In this document: positions 54,740 to 64,000 of the stretch, piece by piece | Layout: the number at the start of each line of letters is the position of its first letter | Position numbering within the stretch: the first letter of the stretch is position 1 | From: Brachypalpus laphriformis | Taxonomy: Eukaryota; Arthropoda; Insecta; Diptera; Syrphidae | NCBI GenBank assembly: GCA_945910035.1 | Contig: OX246753.1 | Coordinates: forward strand, 55,801,479 to 55,865,478 | Direction: 5' to 3' | DNA length: 64,000 nt | Program-made: the position numbers and the translations under genes | Notes under the pieces: generated by a model | What the model was told of the DNA's origin: nothing | Seen by the model: only the letters and a program-made list of their open reading frames with translations | Databases searched by the model: none

Positions 54740-56350
54740 GGTGAACCTGGGTTTCAACCAACAAGCATTTCCATTTAACTCTGCCTTTGGATAATTACTC
54801 TATTTGTGCACTCCAAGTTGGTTGAGGTCCTCTTGTTCTTATGCCCTCTAATGAGTCGTCCCTTCGAGTTGTATTTCAAGACACTTCGGGCCGAAACGAT
54901 GGATTTCACTCTATATTTATGACTTTTTATTTATTTATTTATTTTTATTTTTTTTTTGACAAGGTCTATTTATGTTATCTATACTGCTCGGGTAACTCGT
55001 AATTGAATCTTCTCCTCCAAAGCCCGTCAACGCAAACCGGACCGAATATCTTTGGCGGAAAATGATACCTTCCTTCACCATTAATAAAATCAATGCTTCA
55101 GCGCCGTAAAGTAGGACTGCGATGATTATGGTTGTATAGTGTCTCTTAAGTTGTTCGTGACAGGGTATTACTACTATTGTACATCAACTCCTCAGTTCAA
55201 AATAGAAGCAGCGATTTGAAAGAGTTATTTTCCATTTGATAGAGCCAATGTGGATAAAGTCTCGGTTTACGTTGAAGTTGTAGCTGCCGACTGTTACCTT
55301 CTATCTGATACGTTGATGTTGCCTGTCACTAATTATTAACAGCATATGGTTTGTTTTGTTCTCGTTTACCAATCTCCTTGCGTAAATCCTTTTTTGACAT
55401 CAAAGGACTCGGTGAGGAGAAAGCCCAAGAAGTCCAAATCGGTACTCATCTTTTTATCGATGGCAAAACCAAGTATATGCTCTCAACAAGAAGGGACAAT
55501 CAACATCGATGAATTGGACACAGTGGGCAGCTACAATTTCGAGATAGTAAGGGACTTTGTCAACCTTGGCTCTGCTATTTATTCTGAAAATAATACCAGC
55601 GCAGAAATCAAGCGAAACATAATTCTTGCCAATCGCTGTTTTTTTTTTTTTTTTGTTGGACTAATAAGGCTAATAATTCAACATTAAAGCCATATCTCGA
55701 ACAACTAAGGAGGCTCTATATAAGGCCCTGATCATCCCAGTCTTGCTTTACGGAGCTCAAACATGGACTTTATTGAAAGAGGATGAAGATATCCTTGGTC
55801 GTTTCGAGAGAAAAAAATCTTCGGAAGATATTCAGTCTCGTGTGTGATGATGGGTTTTGGAAGAGAAGATTCAATGACGAAATATACCAGCGTCATCGAC
55901 CTAGTCAAAAATTTGCGTACTGGACATTTGAAATGCCTAGAACATGTAGAGCTAATAGGCACCAATGCTCCAGCATGCAAAGTCTTTGAATCTAACCCAA
56001 AGAGACGGCGCAGTAGAGGGTCTCCTCGCCGTAGGTGGCGCGCACAAGTTCAAGGGGACCTCGACCAACTTAGAGTACACAACTGGAGGCAATCAGCTAA
56101 AGACCGATCGAAATGAAAAGATTGTTTGTTGTGACCCAGGTTCACGCCGAACTATTGCCCCACCTAAGTAAGTAGACTCGGTGAGACTATTACAGGCGTT
56201 TATAGGGCTGCGAGCATTCTTCATTGTCGTCCTGTGTAGTCGAGCGAATTTGTCGGGGATTTCAAGACTAGACTTGGTTTTCAATAGTTATTTTTTGTAA
56301 GTGCTGACATAGGTGTCTTTAAAATCAACAAAGAGATGACGAGCATCGAT
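54740..56350 (-). mobile_element. Older RTE copy on the minus strand, split by a younger RTE
   Basis: The parts are 54740-55405 and 56186-56350. The left part reads on the minus strand from the 3' UTR-proximal CCAGGTTCAC region up through LYGAEALIL-like and SYNFNVNRDFIH-like blocks to the region equivalent to 36010-36050 in the intact copy. The right part continues further 5' (equivalent to about 35850-36018). A T-rich interruption lies at 54927-54959. The order is as expected for one element with a 766 bp insertion at 55417-56174. It is heavily decayed. Confidence 0.75.
55406..56185 (+). mobile_element. Younger RTE copy inserted into the opposite-strand RTE, 11 bp TSD
   Basis: GACTCGGTGAG at 55406-55416 and 56175-56185 brackets the plus-strand copy 55417-56174. 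It starts at EKAQEVQIGTHLFID (equivalent to 35827) and jumps to GKTKYMLS (equivalent to 36265). It then runs SYNFEIVRDFVNLGSAIYSEN, LKEDEDILGR and RRRWRAQVQGDLDQL, and ends with AAGT repeats near 56164. An 18-T run at 55642-55659 and several indels break the frame. Confidence 0.85.
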
Positions 56351-56383
56351 CCTAGCAGTGATAATAGCAGCCCGTGATACTGC

Positions 56384-56671
56384 TTTTTGTGGGCGCCGTG
56401 GCGTAAGTGGTTAGTGTGTCGGATCACTACGCATGAGGTTCCAAGTTCGAATCCCAGAAAACACCAAAAAGTTTTTTCACGGTCCTACCTCTCGCGAGCG
56501 TCTGACAAACTTCCGAGAGTATTGTTGTCACGAAAAAGCTTTTCAAATCGCCGTTCGGATACGGCACTAAAGTGTGTAAAGTGTATGCACACAACATGAG
56601 TGGTTGCGAGAAGCTAGGCCTTGGCACTTTCAAGAGCTGTTGCGCCAAATATTTGTTTTGTTTGTTTGTTT
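56384..56671 (+). repeat. SINE A, copy 6, full length, with 9 bp TSD
   Basis: TGATACTGC at 56375-56383 and 56672-56680 is the target duplication. After a few extra T residues the SINE starts GGGCGCCGTGGCG (56391). It carries the A- and B-box-like elements and ends GCGCCAAATATTTG followed by a TTTG-repeat tail. A short internal deletion lies near 56580 compared with copy 5. Confidence 0.9.
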
Positions 56672-56919
56672 TGATACTGCGATTAGGGCAATATCATAAG
56701 GATACCATTTTTTTATCGAGAGCCCGGCAGCAATAAAAGCAATATCAGTGAACAGAGCTCTAATTACGACGAACAACAGGTGGACCTCTTTAAATACTTG
56801 TATCACCACCAGGAAGCTATAGCTTTTTTTCGATTAAGCAAGTTTCAATAGACTTATGCAGGGGGATAAAATATCCCTCCCTATTCTTATAGAAGTCATT
56901 ACGGGGCATAACACTTTGC

Positions 56920-57150
56920 GATACCACATGAAAAGCTACATGTGGCGGACGAAGGCCTTTGCAGGGGCTGTGGTGTCGTAGAGGAGGACACTACTTCTTT
57001 GCCAATGCCCAGACCTCTGCCATCTAAGAAACAAATTCCTCCGATAATACTTCTTCCAGGATTGAGATGAGTTGTGCAGCAGACCAGTGAACAACATCGC
57101 CAACTTTAATAAATCCTCCGGTTGGTTTGTATCTCGGACACAGTGAGTCT
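56920..57150 (+). mobile_element. LOA/I-type LINE C-terminal tail relic
   Basis: Reading across one frameshift gives ADEGLCRGCGVVEEDTTS, then LCQCPDLCHLRNKFL, an FFQD step and a SSGWF end. This is the zinc-knuckle and CPxL tail of RNase H LINEs, with the terminal SSGWF typical of the group. Nothing of RT or RNase H precedes it. Confidence 0.6.
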
Positions 57151-58364
57151 TAAATACTTTCTACCGGCTTATGTACATATACGTTTACATATCACGAGAA
57201 GGGGATTCCTTCTTTCCTTTTTTTCCTCCATGAATATCACAATGCGTGTTTATTGACCTGAGTGTGGTATAGAGGAATGCTAGTCCCCCTACGCCAACCT
57301 ACTTACCTAATCTAACCGAGAACATGGGAAATGACTGGTCTAAGCCTCTTTGCATAATTTTTCTTAAAAAATTACTGAATTTTTTGACGTGAAAACGTTT
57401 TTTAACCGATAGCGGGGTGGGGAGGCAATCGGACGCAAATGAGCGACAGTTTCTGTCGAAGTAATTTCAAACTTCAATAACTCTGTGTGCGCAGAGTTAA
57501 CACACGCTATTCAGCTTTCCGTATTCGAAACGTGTGCGTGTCTCAGAAAAGAATTATTCGATCCAAGTGAACCAAGTGTTGCTTGAAGACGAGTGTATTT
57601 ATGCAATATCTCATCCTGGGGTTTAAGTTTTGATTTCAAAAACTCAAAAGGATACGAGTCTGCAAATTTGAAACAGTTGACAAATTTCGCAATTTCCTCA
57701 TACGTCGCTATATACGTATATGAGGACATAGAACAGAAAATCTAAAGAGAATGACATCGAAAACGTTGGACCTGAAACCAAAACCAACGCGCAGTACTGC
57801 CGCGAATATACGCAACGCAGGCACGCTCGAACAACTCACAAGGCAACTGACGAGTCTGACTTATGTTCTCGTATGAATGCGGATTTCGTTGCTGATGAGA
57901 TGGAGAGTGCATACACAATATGATGGCGGAGGTCGAAAATTGAACTTGCACTGGGCCTGACTATTACTTAAAAAAAAATATTTCACTTTACTATGCGCGA
58001 TTGACCTTTTTACGAAATTAACTGCGGTACTGTCCGACGCTGCTTATTTTTGACTTTTTTTTAAATAAGTGAACTACTCAATAGAATTCGGTAGTTTATT
58101 AGTACTTCCTACGTCTAAAAGTGCCTGTAAAATATAAATTCATAAATTAAAACGATTACGTATATTTCAACGTTTTTTGTTATTCACGATAATACAATAT
58201 TTTAGCTTAACTCTTTTTTTTTAACTGCACCACTTTCTGTTCTAATATTTTTAAAGTTCCGCTAGCCAAAAGACAAAAAAAAAATGTTAAAACTGTTTTA
58301 GAACTTTAAAATATTGTAGCATCGACTTAAACTACTGCATGGTTTGTGTACTAAACTTAAACAC
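57151..58364. other. No recognisable gene
   Basis: Unassigned sequence. Minus-strand frames at 57511-57729 and 57742-57951 were read and not recognised; their GC-richer composition hints at an unidentified mobile element. Confidence 0.4.
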
Positions 58365-58780
58365 TGTATTCCAAACTGTAAACAACGCCATCTATTCGCC
58401 AAACCTGCGAGCGGCAAATACTCCGACCAAACCTAATGTGCCAATGTTCCACAATTATTACACAATGTTCCAATTATTCCACGATCATCAATTCATCCCG
58501 AGCGACAACTAGCATGTTCTAGAAGTTCTTGTATTTTTTTTAAATACACATACCACAATCACCGTCAACACAGTTGTTAATAAAGTCAATACAGCGATTG
58601 AAAGAGAGACTCGACCAAGTCGTGAAAATAAGCTGCATTGTGATTGAAAGCAAATCCGTAGAGACAGTTTAATTTCAAATAAATAAAGAATATATAATAA
58701 AGTTTGTAATTGATAATAAATAAACAGTTGAATACACAAAGGACAGTTTTATTTAAACGAACTCCAGCGAGAATATTACA
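58365..58780. repeat. Possible solo LTR
   Basis: The stretch begins TGTATTCC, contains AACAACGCCATCTATTCGCC and several AATAAA signals near 58580-58690, and ends GAATATTACA. TG...CA ends of about 415 bp with internal polyadenylation signals suit an LTR. No second LTR, primer-binding site or TSD was found, so this is only a suggestion. Confidence 0.25.
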
Positions 58781-59062
58781 ATATGAATTAAAACTTATTA
58801 TCAATCTCCACTTCTTCTATGGAATAGTTGCAGATTGTAAATTTCTAGAAGCATGTTTCCAGATTAAGATTAAAATAACCCAAAGAGGGCACACATTTCT
58901 CGGTGTTCTACCCAAAGCTGCCATTTCTCTGCTTAATCTGCTTATTCCGAAAACTCAAACAGAGTTGCACGGATTTTAGATTTTGTACTCCTGGAAAAGT
59001 TTTTACCCCTAATCTAATTTATACATATATTATTTTATGTATAAATTATGTTTTATGTATTA

Positions 59063-59196
59063 GCACATATATACACATAGGCGAACCCCACAGGCGGATC
59101 AGTAGAAATGCGGCGAAGTCGGAGGGTTGTGATCCCTTATTTTCGGATTATAACATCGCTGTTAAAAGGAAGAAGAAGAGGCACATATATACACAT
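59063..59196 (+). repeat. ~100 bp retroposed unit, copy 3, with 16 bp TSD
   Basis: The unit is 59079-59180, from AGGCGAACCCCACAGGCGGA to AAAAGGAAGAAGAAGAG. GCACATATATACACAT at 59063-59078 is repeated at 59181-59196. It differs from copy 2 by roughly ten substitutions but has the same first base and the same purine tail, which fixes the unit length near 100 bp. Confidence 0.88.
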
Positions 59197-59300
59197 ATAT
59201 ATTAGCACATATATACACACAACACAAGTGTGGATACCGAAGTGTTCACTCCAAAAATGTGTTCCGCTAAGGTACAATACAAGTGCGCATACATTAATTA

Positions 59301-59325
59301 TTCACTTCACTTCACTTCACTTCAA
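59301..59325. repeat. TTCAC microsatellite
   Basis: About five TTCAC units in tandem. Confidence 0.85.
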
Positions 59326-59444
59326 CGAAGAAACTACATCGCGATGAGTAGTGACAGTGACACCAAGTCTATCGTTGCGGTTCCCTCAATTTGACGTTCT
59401 TGGCTTTTAAGGTAGACTTCTCCATTAAAGTACTTAATCGGCGA

Positions 59445-59490
59445 CGACAAAATAATTAAGCTTAACCTCCCAAGCTTAATTATTTTGTCG
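59445..59490. repeat. Perfect 19 bp inverted repeat
   Basis: CGACAAAATAATTAAGCTT (59445-59463) and its exact reverse complement (59472-59490) flank an 8 bp loop. There is no T run after it, so it is not a terminator in any obvious sense. It may be a fold-back duplication. Confidence 0.9.
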
Positions 59491-60190
59491 CGGTTTTGCA
59501 GATCTCGCATCTTACTTTCCAGATTTCTAAATGATCCCTGTATAGATCTGTCATAGATCTCCAGGAATCGAAGTCCCACAGATATGAGACTATTGGTCGA
59601 TGTATGAACTAAAATTAACAATGCGCACGCAAGCCGCACACACATGACACATAAAGCCGACACCGACACAAAAAATTAAAACATTTTAATTTTCGCGACA
59701 CTACTGTGTTGACACCGAGAAATTAGTGCAGATTCTTAACCACATACACTACACATTTTCTGACATTTGGGTATGGGCCCATTAAGAAGTTGACTCTTTT
59801 AATACTGTTGCACAACGTAAGTTGGAAATGAAAAAAAGAGAAAGGAAAGTTTTGTTTTTAGTGTAGTGGTTGTCACAAAGAAACGATAAAACTTTAAACT
59901 CTGGTTCGAAGAACTCAAAAAATCAAAAATCATAATATGAGATTAATATTGATTTCATAGAAATGGTTCAAAGACTTGACTCAGCATCCATGTATTGTAG
60001 GATACATTCCAGTTGATTATTTTGCAAGGTTGCAAGATGCTCTATCAGATGATAGACATGGGAGGTGCAGTGTTGTCAAAGTAATAGATTTTGTAGAAAA
60101 GTAATACACCTAGTCATGCGATGTGCAATTTTCGATTTTTGTTGATTTACGATTTTTGACATAAAATCTTATACAATTTGAGCTTATATT

Positions 60191-60542
60191 GAAAATTAAC
60201 TTTTTTATAATTGTCGTGTTTTTTTGAAAACTAGCCAGCCAGTAGTTGCTAGTAAAGTCAAATTTTACACATAAAGCAAATACAAACACCGGCAGCCTAC
60301 TACTCTTGATTTTATCCCCAGCAAAAAGCGGCTGGCTGGGAATTTTGTGATGCCTAATTTCAGGCGACACAAAAACGAATGTTTTTTAGTTATTTGTTGT
60401 CGCTGTCACTGCGAAGTTGCTTTGTTCCTAGAGATTTTTTTTTGTATAAAATCGGCTGGCTTTGGTTGGCTGGCAAATCGTTTAAATGAACGAGTGGCTG
60501 GCTATGTTTCAAAAAAACGCTGCTAATGTAAAGTTAATTTCG
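60191..60542. mobile_element. Inverted-repeat MITE-like element with GGCTGGCT motifs
   Basis: The left arm (60191-60240) and right arm (60491-60542) are imperfect reverse complements. They share GGCTGGCTA, TTTCAAAAAAAC and AGTTAATTT in the same order. Extra GGCTGGCT copies lie at 60330, 60454 and 60467. There is no coding sequence. No TSD was found, so the outer ends are approximate. Confidence 0.55.
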
Positions 60543-62205
60543 AGTTAGCAATGATGCCTTTAAGAATTTGAATAAGGAAATCTGAGTTCATGGCATAATT
60601 CTGCTGAGAAACACAAACTTAACTGAACTGAATGCCTTATTTTGATATTAACAACGATTTAATATATAGCATAGGTATATATGTACATACTCGTATATAC
60701 AAAACGACACAGTTTCAGGCTATCTAGCTTAGGGAGGTGATGGAGTTCAATACAGCAAGACAAACATTACATTATATGGAAGGTAAAAGAATTTTGAGTT
60801 AAGTCACTGAATTGTGAATAATTTCTACAGAGTACAAACTCTGCAACACTATTCCAAAGTAAATGAAATTTCCGATCTAGCACACTATTACAAGGCGTGA
60901 GCAAATAATATTTCTTTGGAAAAGTACTGAACCTCGATTGCTTCTAATACCAGTTTATGACGATTTATCAACTTTCAACAACTTGTTTGGAAAGTTCTAG
61001 ATTTCGTCTATTGATCCCGCTTTGAAAATCTGCCCAGCCAATATATGAATATCAATATAGTCCGCCTTTTTCTAATGTTTTTTTCTTTCTACTATTGAAC
61101 CATTTTGAAATATGCCTTGCAAGTTAAGAAACTCAATGTAATGTCACTATGCTCAGGTGTTAGGAATATATTGACTAAGACTTTAAAAGCAAATGATCAG
61201 TGCTGATTACTTTAAGTCCCCTGCATCTACATCTACAGAAACGGATTATATTTTTCTTTTTCCAAAAGTTTAAATTGGGATTGGCATTATCAGAACATTT
61301 AATTGTGAAGAATTCTGTCTCATCACTTTATAAAATTCCGAAACGCAAACGCCTGGAACGCCTGTTTGAAGTAAACACAAGCCAAAATGCGAACGCACCG
61401 AAGCGGCAGTAAAAATAAAAAATGCTTAAACACTGTAAAAGGAATTGAATAGCATGGATTGTTCAAAATCCGGCCGTTTGAGAGATCTTAAAACACTATT
61501 CCACTGTTTCGACACAATGTCAAACGCTTACCGTCTTTCAGTATCAAATGATCCCACATAATGTAATTGTCAAATGTTCTGCGTCAAACAAAAATTTGAC
61601 TTTTTGTCAAAGATTTGAATAGAGTGGAAATTACAGCATTTAACACCGTCCACCATTTGACATTTTATGAAAACCAATGTGACAAGTGAGTCAAGCGATG
61701 GTAGGCTGGAAAAGACGAAGTTTAAAAGAAGTTTCCAAACCATAAGTAGGGAAAAATTTTAGATGGAATTAGGCGAGTATGCAAACAGGCAGGACTGTAG
61801 GTGTTTAGTCATCCGCCAGTCGGAAAGCCACCGTAATGTTTTTTGATAATAGCGTTCTTCCTTTTTCCATAACCGGAGTGATGGGGATGCGTAGATATTC
61901 AAACTTCTAGTGTGTTATCAAAATTGCGATACAATGTCAATTATAAATCTCGTTATTCTTGCACCAATTTCAATAAAACATAATAGTAATAAAAAAAATG
62001 TACTTCATGAGAGAGCAGTACCAAATGTTACATATCAGCATTAAGCTTTCAAAGTAAATAATAAATTCAACATGAAATAGTTAGAAGCATTCTGTTGTCA
62101 GAAGGAAAAAAGTTGACTCCACCTTTAATATTAATTAAGGGTGTGCAGATGGGATTAACACATCGAAAATAAATATTATATACATATATAAAGAGTTCTT
62201 CACAA
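60543..62205. other. No recognisable gene
   Basis: Unassigned AT-rich sequence. 61500-61670 has several GTCAAA/TTTGAC words, including TTTGACTTTTTGTCAAA, but no element ends could be fixed. Confidence 0.45.
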
Positions 62206-63259
62206 TCTATCTATCTATGTATATAAATAAAAATCAATTGGCGCATGTATGAAAGACCATTACTTGAGAACTTCTCGACCGATTTGGCTGATTTTCTTTT
62301 TCTTGTGTTCCTAATTGTCAAGAGAAGGTTCGTATAAAAGAACATTTTTGGAAAATCCACCGGAAAAGTTGGAAATTTGGATGATATTTTTTGTGATGTT
62401 CAGTTTGACAGTTGTGCTGTCACATATTTTCATAACAACAACAAAATTTCGCATTAATATTGATGTTTTGCGAATAAGAATTGAACTGAAAGCGATATTT
62501 CAGTGTGTTATCGGTGGTGGTCATATCTTTGGTTCATTTAAAACCGTAAAATTCATCGATTTGGTGTGTTACAAAGATTGAGTTCGTGGTAATTTGGTGT
62601 TTTGCAAACATTCAATTGATTTCAGTTCTTTGGAAAAATTGCCATCAGTGAGGCGTCGAAATATCGGTCGACGAAGAGCGTAGACAGCATTTAGAGGCAA
62701 ATCGAATAAGAATTTCTCAAGCGCGGTCCATTATGACTCTGGAACAACGTCGAGTTTCACTCGCTCAGTTAGAGCTTACGCACACAATAATTGTTTGTTT
62801 ATTTTCAATGAAATTCGAAACTACTCGGCCAATGGAGCTCAAACTTAAACTCAAACACACAAAAAATATATATATTTTATTTCATTGCAGCGCACGAGTT
62901 ACGTTACCTATAAATTCCCATAGTCTTCCACATTAAAATGCTGACATACTCCAGACATCAGCTCGAATGCTTTGGGAGAATCCAATTGCAAAGACTTCGA
63001 GCTGATCGAGCAAAAGTACTCATATGTCGGTTCGGTTTCACCGTGAGAAGCAAAGATGGAAATTTATGATGATGCAAGAACTTCTTAGTTGTAAATGGGT
63101 TCTAGATAAGAATAGTTTTGTTGTTAAGTTAAGTTCAAATCGTCACTCTGTAGAGTCGACATATATTCTAATAGTAAATAATAAAGAATAAATTGTTTAT
63201 GTCTCCGAAGAGATTAGTGTTTTATTTCGAAATAGATAAGTCACGCGGGCATCCGCTAG
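62206..63259 (+). mobile_element. Non-autonomous Helitron
   Basis: The 5' end TCTATCTATCTATGTATATA leads into GAGAACTTCTCGACCGATTT and GGCTGATTTT, the conserved 5' region of insect Helitrons. The 3' end is GCGGGCATCCGCTAG followed by T: a GCGG/CCGC stem directly before CTAG, as rolling-circle elements require. It lies between A and T with no TSD, also as expected. Inside, 62672-62780 reads EERRQHLEANRIRISQARSI then TLEQRRVSLAQLE, a remnant of the Gln/Arg-rich N-terminal repeats of Helitron proteins. Rep and helicase domains are missing. Movement would need enzymes from elsewhere. Confidence 0.88.
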
Positions 63260-63329
63260 TTTCATATATAAACGGAAAAGGAAAAATATATAATTATAGG
63301 GTTAAACCAATTTTCTATTGCACAATTGT

Positions 63330-64000
63330 TGAATGAAAAAACCACGATATCTGATATGGGTGGCGCTAAGACATCAAGCGGTTCCCGAAATCTAAGCACA
63401 GATGATCATAGAGATGTACGAAGGAGCAAAAGCAAGAGTAAGATGCCCCGCTGGAGTAACCGAAGAGTTCCCAATCAAAGTCGGGGTGCACCAGGGAAGC
63501 GTTTTAAGTCCTTTTCTCTTTATTACATTCCTTGATTATCTGCTTGAAGGTAAAGTGACGGACCCCAAGGTACATCAGTTATTCTTTGCTGACGATGGAG
63601 CCATCATAAGTGAGGATCCTACATCCCTGCAACGAGCACTTGATGTGTGGGTGGACGTTTTGGAGGGAAATGGGTATCGCATTAGTTACAAAAAAACAGA
63701 GTACTTGTGCTGCCCGTTCTCTGATACTCAGGCCTATTCCAGACATTTATTTGAATGGAACAGTGCTTCCCAAGTGCGAAAAGTTCAAATATCTGGGATC
63801 TATGATCAATAGCAGAGCAACTTGTGATGACGACATCAATCATCGTGTAAGCGTAGGGTGGATGAAGTGGTGAGAAAAGTCCGATATCTTCAATGACATA
63901 AAAATGCCACCTAAGTCGAAAGGAAGGCTCTACACCGCAGTTGTGCATCCAGCGCTCACATACGGTTCACAATGTTGGACGATGTACAAAAAGCATGAGA
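63330..64000 (+). mobile_element. RTE-type LINE, RT palm to thumb, runs off the window
   Basis: The frame at 63402-63812 reads MIIEMYEGAKARVRCPAGVT, EEFPIKVGVHQGSVLSPFLF, LFFADDGAII (catalytic box, 63580-63609), LQRALDVWVDVLEGNGYRIS and YKKTEYLC. It then shifts to the frame at 63610-63873 for KFKYLGSMINSRATCDDDIN and HRVSVGWMKW. After a stop it continues IKMPPKSKGRLYTAVVHPAL and TYGSQCWTMYKKHE to the last base. This is a classic RTE layout, in a different family from 33409. The copy is 5'-truncated near 63330 and frameshifted. The 3' end lies outside the window. Confidence 0.8.

Noticed and set aside
59334..59669. 111-codon minus-strand frame with a hydrophobic start
   Set aside because: It runs through the 59445-59490 palindrome and resembles no known protein.
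60068..60522. hAT element with CAGTG/CAGCG ends around the GGCTGGCT region
   Set aside because: Flanking 8 bp do not match, and a different inverted repeat (60191-60542) explains the structure better.
61495..61635. Small MITE with GTCAAA words
   Set aside because: Terminal repeats are weak (TTCCACT only) and no TSD could be fixed.

Overview
The window looks like a transposon-dense piece of an insect nuclear genome, most likely a fly. The reasons are AT-rich non-coding DNA, no operon-like genes, and relics of RTE, Jockey, CR1/L2 and RNase H-bearing LINEs, two tRNA-derived SINE families, mariner and hAT transposons and a Helitron. No conserved host gene, rRNA or functional tRNA gene was recognised. 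The species cannot be fixed from sequence alone. All clade names rest on motif reading, not on alignment or tree building.

Layout. 0-7.6 kb: SINE B, a CR1/L2-like LINE, a LINE split by SINE A, a second SINE B, a LINE tail, an RTE/Rex-like 3' end with target-site duplication (TSD), a mariner-like relic and a piece of 5S rRNA. 10-15.4 kb: a LINE with RNase H split by an RTE 3' end, another LINE tail carrying an inverted duplication, and an RTE 3' end. 17.9-21.2 kb: SINE A, then a Jockey-type LINE whose 5' part is inverted (twin-priming layout), then SINE A. 22.5-28.3 kb: worn RNase H LINE pieces, an RTE piece, a ~100 bp retroposed unit and SINE A. 28.6-30.5 kb: a possible Helitron end, hAT-like terminal DNA, a 64 bp tandem repeat and a hAT transposase C-terminus. 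30.5-37.5 kb is the best-preserved region: a LINE with endonuclease and RT is interrupted by an RTE element with an intact 1059-residue ORF, flanked by a perfect 12 bp TSD. 38.9-39.7 kb: a foldback-like element made of ~15-17 bp repeats in inverted arrays. 40-50 kb: SINE A, LINE tails, a second ~100 bp retroposed unit with perfect TSD, RTE pieces, and a second copy of the 30.5 kb LINE family. 51-57 kb: a LINE with RNase H, a 612 bp hAT-like MITE, an RTE inserted into an opposite-strand RTE, and SINE A. 58-64 kb: a possible solo LTR, a third ~100 bp unit with TSD, an inverted-repeat MITE, a 1.05 kb Helitron and an RTE running off the end.

There is no pathway linking these genes; the logic is parasitic layering. 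Autonomous LINEs would supply reverse transcriptase to move themselves and the SINEs and short retroposed units. hAT and Helitron relics are non-autonomous and would depend on proteins encoded elsewhere. Nested insertions with readable TSDs give a relative order of events. The RTE at 33409-36981 is the youngest clear arrival and the only element here with an uninterrupted replication ORF.
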